Positions 6,362-7,771 of a stretch of DNA of 7,771 nucleotides are shown here, one piece after another. Made by a program: the position numbers and the translations under genes. How positions within the stretch are numbered: the stretch's first letter is position 1; every line of letters starts with the position of its first letter. The stretch is from an uncultured Sutterellaceae bacterium (GTDB lineage: Bacteria; Pseudomonadota; Gammaproteobacteria; Burkholderiales; Burkholderiaceae_F), in assembly GCA_947253615.1 (NCBI GenBank), contig CAMYAA010000033.1, forward strand, positions 1-7,771, written 5' to 3'. The notes below the pieces were generated by a model. The model saw only the letters and a program-made list of their open reading frames with translations. It made no database searches and was not told the origin of the DNA.

Positions 6362-7723
6362 TTACGACGGGAGGGCGTCGAGCGCTTTAATCACCCCATC
6401 GGGGGTTAAAAGCTGCGGGAGCACATCAATGCGTCCGTCGAGCCAATATAAGAGGTAGAGCGGAACACCGCTTCGACCAAAGCGGGCCAACGCTTCCGTA
6501 ATGGCAGGATCTTGATTGGTCCAATCGGCCATAAAGAGTTCCACATGGTGTTTAGCGAAGGCTTCTTGCACACGATCGCGATTTAAGGTCGTGAACTTAT
6601 TGGCCTGACACGTGATACACCAGGCGGCCGTGAAGTCGACAAACGCGGGCTTGCCCGCCTTTAAGGCGTTTTCAACAGCCGTGGGTGACCAAGGAGTCCA
6701 TTCGCCTTTGTGCCCTGAGGAGGCGTTGCGCGAGAAGTTATCCATGCCGACCAAGGCGAGTGCGAAAACAATCACGATCCCCATGAAGGTCATGAGTGGA
6801 CGATTGCGTCCCTTGCCCCACTGTTCGCGCCCGAGCAACCACCAGAAAATCAAGGTGGCGCCAATGGAGGCGATGACAATGAGCATGCCATTCATGTTGA
6901 TTTGTTTGGAGAGCACCCAACCGAGCCAAATGGCGGCGAGGATCATGGGCAAAGCCATCCAACGACGTAACGTCACCATCCATTGGCCCGGACGCGGTAA
7001 GAAGCGCGCCCATCCTGGGAAGATACAAAGCAGTAACCACGGTAAGGCCATCCCAAGCCCTAAGGCCAAGAAGACGCTCAAGGCTTCAACGGGGGAGACG
7101 GTGAGGGCGTAGCCTAAGGCCGCGCCCATAAAGGGAGCGGTACAGGGGCTAGCGACGATAACCGCTAAGATCCCGGTGAAGAACGACCCCACGGGACCAC
7201 GACGATCTTGGGACGAGCTCGCTGCGTCGGCTAGGCCTGAACCCGCCGTAAATTCAAAGAGTCCCAATAAGTTAACGCCTAAGGTCACAAAAAGGAGCAA
7301 CAGTGCGGAGACCACGATGGGGTTTTGCAATTGGAAGCCCCACCCGAGCGCGACGCCAAAACTGCGCAGTGCCAAGAGCACTCCCGAGATGATCAACATG
7401 CAAATGAGGACCCCGACGGTAAAGGCAACCCCGTGCGAGACAATGGGTTTTCCTTGACGATGCCCTTCGATTAAGTCTAAGAGCTTCAAGGAGAGCACCG
7501 GGAAGACGCAAGGCATGAGGTTGAGGATCAAGCCCCCAACGAGCGCAAAAATGAGCGCCGTGAAAAAGCTCATGGGTGTTGTCGATTCGGCCGGTGTGCT
7601 TTCAGCGGGGTTCGAGGCTGAGGGCGATTCTGTCGTGACGGGTGTTACGTCCGCTTGGGTTAACGGCGCTTCGATTTCGAGGGCCCAACCCCCTTTATCG
7701 GGGCCGCCATCCGCGACGAGGAC
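6362..7723 (-). CDS. dsbD: DsbD-family thiol:disulfide interchange protein, 5' truncated by adapter
   Basis: DsbD moves electrons from cytoplasmic thioredoxin across the inner membrane to periplasmic thiol proteins. The 453 genuine residues hold only the last ~25 residues of the N-terminal periplasmic domain, then a Pro/Ser/Thr/Glu linker (about 28-50, with PAEST twice). The membrane domain has about eight hydrophobic segments (53-327) and the paired redox cysteines Cys72 (LMPCVFP) and Cys194 (ASPCTAP). The C-terminal periplasmic thioredoxin domain has AAWCITC (Cys369, Cys372) and cis-Pro421 (SGVPLY). FVDFTAAWCITC and ADWT resemble the ScsB/DsbD-like branch more than E. coli DsbD (CVAC), so partners may differ. 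The GTG start at 7738, giving MYKRQ, is adapter sequence; the true start lies beyond the window. Natural partners would be DsbC/G-type proteins, such as the one at 1760-2374. Confidence 0.92.
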   Translation of the reverse strand, partial: VLVADGGPDKGGWALEIEAPLTQADVTPVTTESPSASNPAESTPAESTTPMSFFTALIFALVGGLILNLMPCVFPVLSLKLLDLIEGHRQGKPIVSHGVAFTVGVLICMLIISGVLLALRSFGVALGWGFQLQNPIVVSALLLLFVTLGVNLLGLFEFTAGSGLADAASSSQDRRGPVGSFFTGILAVIVASPCTAPFMGAALGYALTVSPVEALSVFLALGLGMALPWLLLCIFPGWARFLPRPGQWMVTLRRWMALPMILAAIWLGWVLSKQINMNGMLIVIASIGATLIFWWLLGREQWGKGRNRPLMTFMGIVIVFALALVGMDNFSRNASSGHKGEWTPWSPTAVENALKAGKPAFVDFTAAWCITCQANKFTTLNRDRVQEAFAKHHVELFMADWTNQDPAITEALARFGRSGVPLYLLYWLDGRIDVLPQLLTPDGVIKALDALPS

Positions 7724-7771
7724 CTGTCTCTTATACACATCTGACGCTGCCGACGATATGCAGTGTGTAGA
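7724..7771. other. Illumina Nextera adapter and i5 index (artefact)
   Basis: CTGTCTCTTATACACATCT (7724-7742) is the Tn5/Nextera mosaic end. GACGCTGCCGACGA (7743-7756) is the reverse complement of the Nextera read-1 adapter. TATGCAGT (7757-7764) fits an 8-base i5 index, reverse complement ACTGCATA, which I recall as S506/N506. GTGTAGA (7765-7771) begins the P5 flank. None of this is genomic. Confidence 0.98.

Noticed and set aside
6612..7112. 166-codon + strand open frame
   Set aside because: It is antisense to the dsbD membrane domain. The translation shows no recognisable domain and the minus frame carries all expected DsbD motifs.
7724..7738. GTG start codon giving a DsbD N-terminus MYKRQ
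   Set aside because: These bases are the Nextera mosaic end, not genome. The frame is open up to the junction at 7723, so the gene is truncated rather than starting here.
7724..7742. Tn5/IS50-like transposon end
   Set aside because: The 19-bp mosaic end is directly followed by synthetic Nextera adapter and index, so it marks library preparation and not a natural insertion.

Overview
The window looks like chromosomal DNA from a betaproteobacterium. The GroEL, GroES and class-2 PyrF sequences are of the kind seen in Burkholderiales, and the general protein style fits gut Sutterellaceae such as Sutterella or Parasutterella. That placement comes from recalled family resemblance only. The last 48 bases (7724-7771) are not biological: they are Illumina Nextera adapter plus an i5 index, so genuine DNA ends at 7723, which was therefore a read or contig end.

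Layout, left to right: the 3' part of an unrecognised + strand gene (1-734); pyrF, minus strand (790-1593); a Tat-exported DsbC/DsbG-like thioredoxin-fold protein, + strand (1760-2374); the groES-groEL chaperonin operon, minus strand (4529 down to 2536); a D-Ala-D-Ala carboxypeptidase of the PBP4/DacB family, + strand (4756-6312); and a DsbD-type membrane thiol reductant transporter, minus strand, whose 5' end is lost at the adapter junction (6362-7723). Transcription units strictly alternate in strand, so every gap is convergent or divergent. All three convergent gaps carry rho-independent terminator hairpins, and the dsbG-like/groEL gap holds three in a row.

The genes have linked envelope and protein-quality themes but no obvious shared pathway. 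DsbD passes cytoplasmic electrons to periplasmic thiol enzymes, and the DsbG-like protein is a plausible recipient. DacB trims or cleaves periplasmic peptidoglycan. GroESL folds cytoplasmic proteins. PyrF makes UMP.

The most informative non-coding region is the groES/dacB gap (4530-4755). It holds a near-consensus sigma-32 heat-shock promoter for groESL and a good sigma-70 promoter for dacB, which overlap physically. It also holds a groES leader with a terminator-like hairpin, a competing pairing, and a second long inverted repeat. I found no mobile element, CRISPR array, tRNA or rRNA gene, and no evidence of a wholly new system. The rest is ordinary housekeeping DNA.
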